Of a stretch of DNA of 7,597 bases, positions 5,971 through 7,597 are shown piece by piece. Below the pieces are notes generated by a model that was not told the DNA's origin, ran no database searches, and saw only the letters and a program-made list of their open reading frames with translations. A program made the translations under genes and the position numbers. The DNA is from Actinomycetota bacterium (GTDB lineage: Bacteria; Actinomycetota; Humimicrobiia; Humimicrobiales; Humimicrobiaceae). How positions within the stretch are numbered: the stretch's first letter is position 1; the number at the start of each line of letters is the position of its first letter. Where the stretch lies: positions 1 through 7,597 of the forward strand of contig JADHVM010000037.1 of NCBI GenBank assembly GCA_016783985.1, in the 5' to 3' direction.

Positions 5971-6067
5971 ATGGTTAAAGTAAATGGAGAAGTTATGGGA
6001 ATGAAAGAGTATAAACCGGCTGCAGGATATTGAAGATTTTTTGGATGAAATATCAAAAAAGATTTAA
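5971..6067 (+). pseudogene. Small frameshifted coding remnant, unidentified
   Basis: An ATG at 5971 encodes MVKVNGEVMGMKEYKP and then hits TGA at 6031-6033. Shifting frame by one base near 6018-6020 continues a protein-like sequence, LQDIEDFLDEISKKI, to a TAA at 6065-6067. The smooth change of frame and ordinary amino-acid composition suggest a decayed gene end rather than chance. I do not recognise the family. The rest of 5790-5970 and 6068-6154 shows no further gene. Confidence 0.3.
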
Positions 6068-6154
6068 ATATCTTTTAGTCAGGCTGGCTTTTATTCCTTG
6101 TTTATTTTTTAATAAATCCTTAAATTTGCTGCCAAGTTACTCTCAATAACAAAT

Positions 6155-6183
6155 TTGACATCCCGGACTAACTTGTATAGAAT
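6155..6183 (+). promoter_or_regulatory. Sigma-70-type promoter of the MATE gene
   Basis: A perfect TTGACA (6155-6160) is followed, after exactly 17 bases, by TAGAAT (6178-6183), a five-of-six match to TATAAT. Transcription should start near 6190, leaving a leader of about 24 bases before the TTG start. No operator-like inverted repeat overlaps it, so expression may be fairly constitutive. Confidence 0.72.
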
Positions 6184-6213
6184 TCCTGCATTTGGATTTT
6201 TGAAAGGTATGAC

Positions 6214-7584
6214 TTGAAAAGGATAGAAAAAAATATATCGGATCTTGGAAATAAAAGGATCGGTCCCCTTCTGGCAAAACTTGCTATCCCTACAACAATA
6301 GGAATGATAGCAAACAGCCTATATAATGTGGTCGATACCATTTTTATCGGCAGGGGAGTCGGGACTCTTGCTATTGCAGGAGTTGGTATCGTATTTCCCA
6401 TACAGATGATAATCATGGCAATCGCGCAGCTTTTTGGAATGGGCGCTGCTTCCATGATATCAAGAAGCCTGGGCAGGAAAGATTACGATAAAGCATCCAA
6501 TATCACAGGAAATTCTTTTATAGCATCATTTGCATTCGGTACCTTTGCAGCTATTCTGGTCTTTATATTCTTAAACCCCATACTGAGGATGTTCGGAGCG
6601 ACTGAAAATATTCTTCCCTTTGCAAGGGATTACCTGTCAGTTGTAGCCTTCGGTTTTATATATTTCCCATTTCTGGTCTCTACAAATAATCTGATAAGGG
6701 CAGAAGGGGATGCCAAAAATGCCATGATAGTCATGCTTCTGGCGATAGGTGTAAATATTGTCCTGGACCCAATATTTATTTTTGCACTCGGTCTGGGAAT
6801 AAAAGGTGCGGCTTATGCGACAATAGCTGCTCAGTTTATCGGGTTCCTATATATAGGTTTATATTATATTCTCGGAAGGAGCTCTCTCTCCATAAAGCTC
6901 CATCATTTCAAAATAAGGTGGTTGATAATGAAAGAGATGGTGAGCCTTGGATTTGCTTCATTTATAAGACAGGTGAGTATGAGCATACTTATCATTGTGG
7001 TAAATAATTCCCTTAAAGTCTATGGAGGGGATATAGCTATTGCAGTATTCAGTGTGGTAAACAGAGTAATAATGTTTGCCACCATGCCGCTTTTTGGAAT
7101 CGTAGCAGGATCCCAGCCAATGATAGGGTTCAATTATGGAGCAAAAAAGATGGGAAGAGTAAAGGAGTCTTTAAAGACTTCCGTGCTTTCTACTGTAGTT
7201 ATTGGAGCAGTATTCTTTATCTTGTTTATGGTTATTCCATCAAAAATAATTAGCCTTTTCAGCATAGATGTAGAATTAATAAATAGTGGAGTTTTTCCGT
7301 TACGTATGATAGTACTTCTTTTCCCTTTGATCGGTTTCCAGATAATCAGTGCGGGTTTCTTTCAGTCGATCGGAAAGGCAATACCTTCTATTATACTATC
7401 GCTTACAAGGCAGGTACTTTTTTTAATACCACTGGTACTTTTACTGCCGCTGATCCTGGATATTAATGGTATATGGATAGCGTTCCCAATAGCTGATTTT
7501 CTGGCGATAATAGTCACAGGCATATTTCTGGCACGGGAAATGAAGAAGATCAATAAGCTCGAGCTGGCATATGAGGAAGCATAA
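6214..7584 (+). CDS. MATE-family multidrug efflux transporter
   Basis: This integral membrane protein belongs to the MATE family, which exports cationic drugs and other organic compounds in exchange for Na+ or H+. At 456 residues it is full length, with twelve hydrophobic segments in two six-helix halves. Family marks include the opening LGNKRIGPLLAKLAIPTTIG (11-30), NVVDTIFIGRGVG (38-50), the N-half segment LIRAEGDAKNAM (160-171) with NIVLDPIFIF (181-190) and GIKGAAYAT (195-203), and the C-half QPMIGFNYGA (301-310). These resemble MepA/DinF-type members more than classical NorM. The start is TTG (6214-6216), six bases after GAAAGG (6202-6207); the ATG at 6209 stops after two codons and can be excluded. 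It is a single-gene unit with its own promoter, transcribed away from the ABC operon. The coupling ion and substrate cannot be told from the sequence. Only 13 bases follow the stop, so a terminator cannot be judged. Confidence 0.93.
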   Translation: MKRIEKNISDLGNKRIGPLLAKLAIPTTIGMIANSLYNVVDTIFIGRGVGTLAIAGVGIVFPIQMIIMAIAQLFGMGAASMISRSLGRKDYDKASNITGNSFIASFAFGTFAAILVFIFLNPILRMFGATENILPFARDYLSVVAFGFIYFPFLVSTNNLIRAEGDAKNAMIVMLLAIGVNIVLDPIFIFALGLGIKGAAYATIAAQFIGFLYIGLYYILGRSSLSIKLHHFKIRWLIMKEMVSLGFASFIRQVSMSILIIVVNNSLKVYGGDIAIAVFSVVNRVIMFATMPLFGIVAGSQPMIGFNYGAKKMGRVKESLKTSVLSTVVIGAVFFILFMVIPSKIISLFSIDVELINSGVFPLRMIVLLFPLIGFQIISAGFFQSIGKAIPSIILSLTRQVLFLIPLVLLLPLILDINGIWIAFPIADFLAIIVTGIFLAREMKKINKLELAYEEA

Positions 7585-7597
7585 AATTTACAAGTTT

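Noticed and set aside
6168..6455. Minus-strand frame of 95 codons over the MATE start
   Set aside because: It overlaps the MATE promoter and N-terminus, and its translation is the antisense of conserved MATE residues.

Overview
The window reads as chromosomal DNA of an anaerobe-like, Firmicutes- or Thermotogae-type bacterium, or of an uncultivated lineage with similar genes. This is an inference from gene families, strong AGGAG-type ribosome binding sites, TTG starts and moderate-to-low GC. No marker gene fixes the taxon. The three transporter genes are visibly richer in GC than the very AT-rich stretch at about 455-1440.

Layout. (1) Positions 2-454 (+) hold the C-terminal part of an AAA-type ATPase with a DUF4143 nuclease-like domain; it is cut by the window edge. 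(2) Positions 554-1281 (-) hold a decayed toxin-antitoxin island: an AbiEi-family antitoxin gene with a frameshift in a short AT tract and a missing C-terminus, overlapping a second remnant with an in-frame TAG. Upstream of the antitoxin gene is a cluster of TGTTCA half-sites that looks like an operator. (3) Positions 1468-5097 (-) hold a two-gene operon for a heterodimeric ABC exporter of the TM287/TM288 or BmrCD type. The upstream subunit appears to start at a rare ATA codon behind a good AGGAG. (4) Positions 5098-6154 are about 1.05 kb with no intact gene. They contain a leader ORF candidate, an IS200/IS605-like fragment with two look-alike hairpins and a TnpB-like tail, the truncated start of a UPF0316/DUF5698-like gene, a 71-bp repeat, two more hairpins and a small frameshifted remnant. 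(5) Positions 6155-7584 (+) hold a strong sigma-70-type promoter and an intact MATE-family efflux gene.

How it fits together. The two intact functions are both multidrug-type export systems, transcribed divergently from the gene graveyard between them. Two copies of a 71-72 bp direct repeat (1371-1442 and 5719-5789, about 90% identical) bracket the ABC operon and the IS-like fragment. The second copy sits exactly where the UPF0316-like gene breaks off. Recombination or mobile elements have therefore probably shaped this locus. I see no clear, intact, previously undescribed system. The best leads are the repeat, the ATA start with its overlapping leader ORF, and the IS605-like RNA/hairpin fragment.
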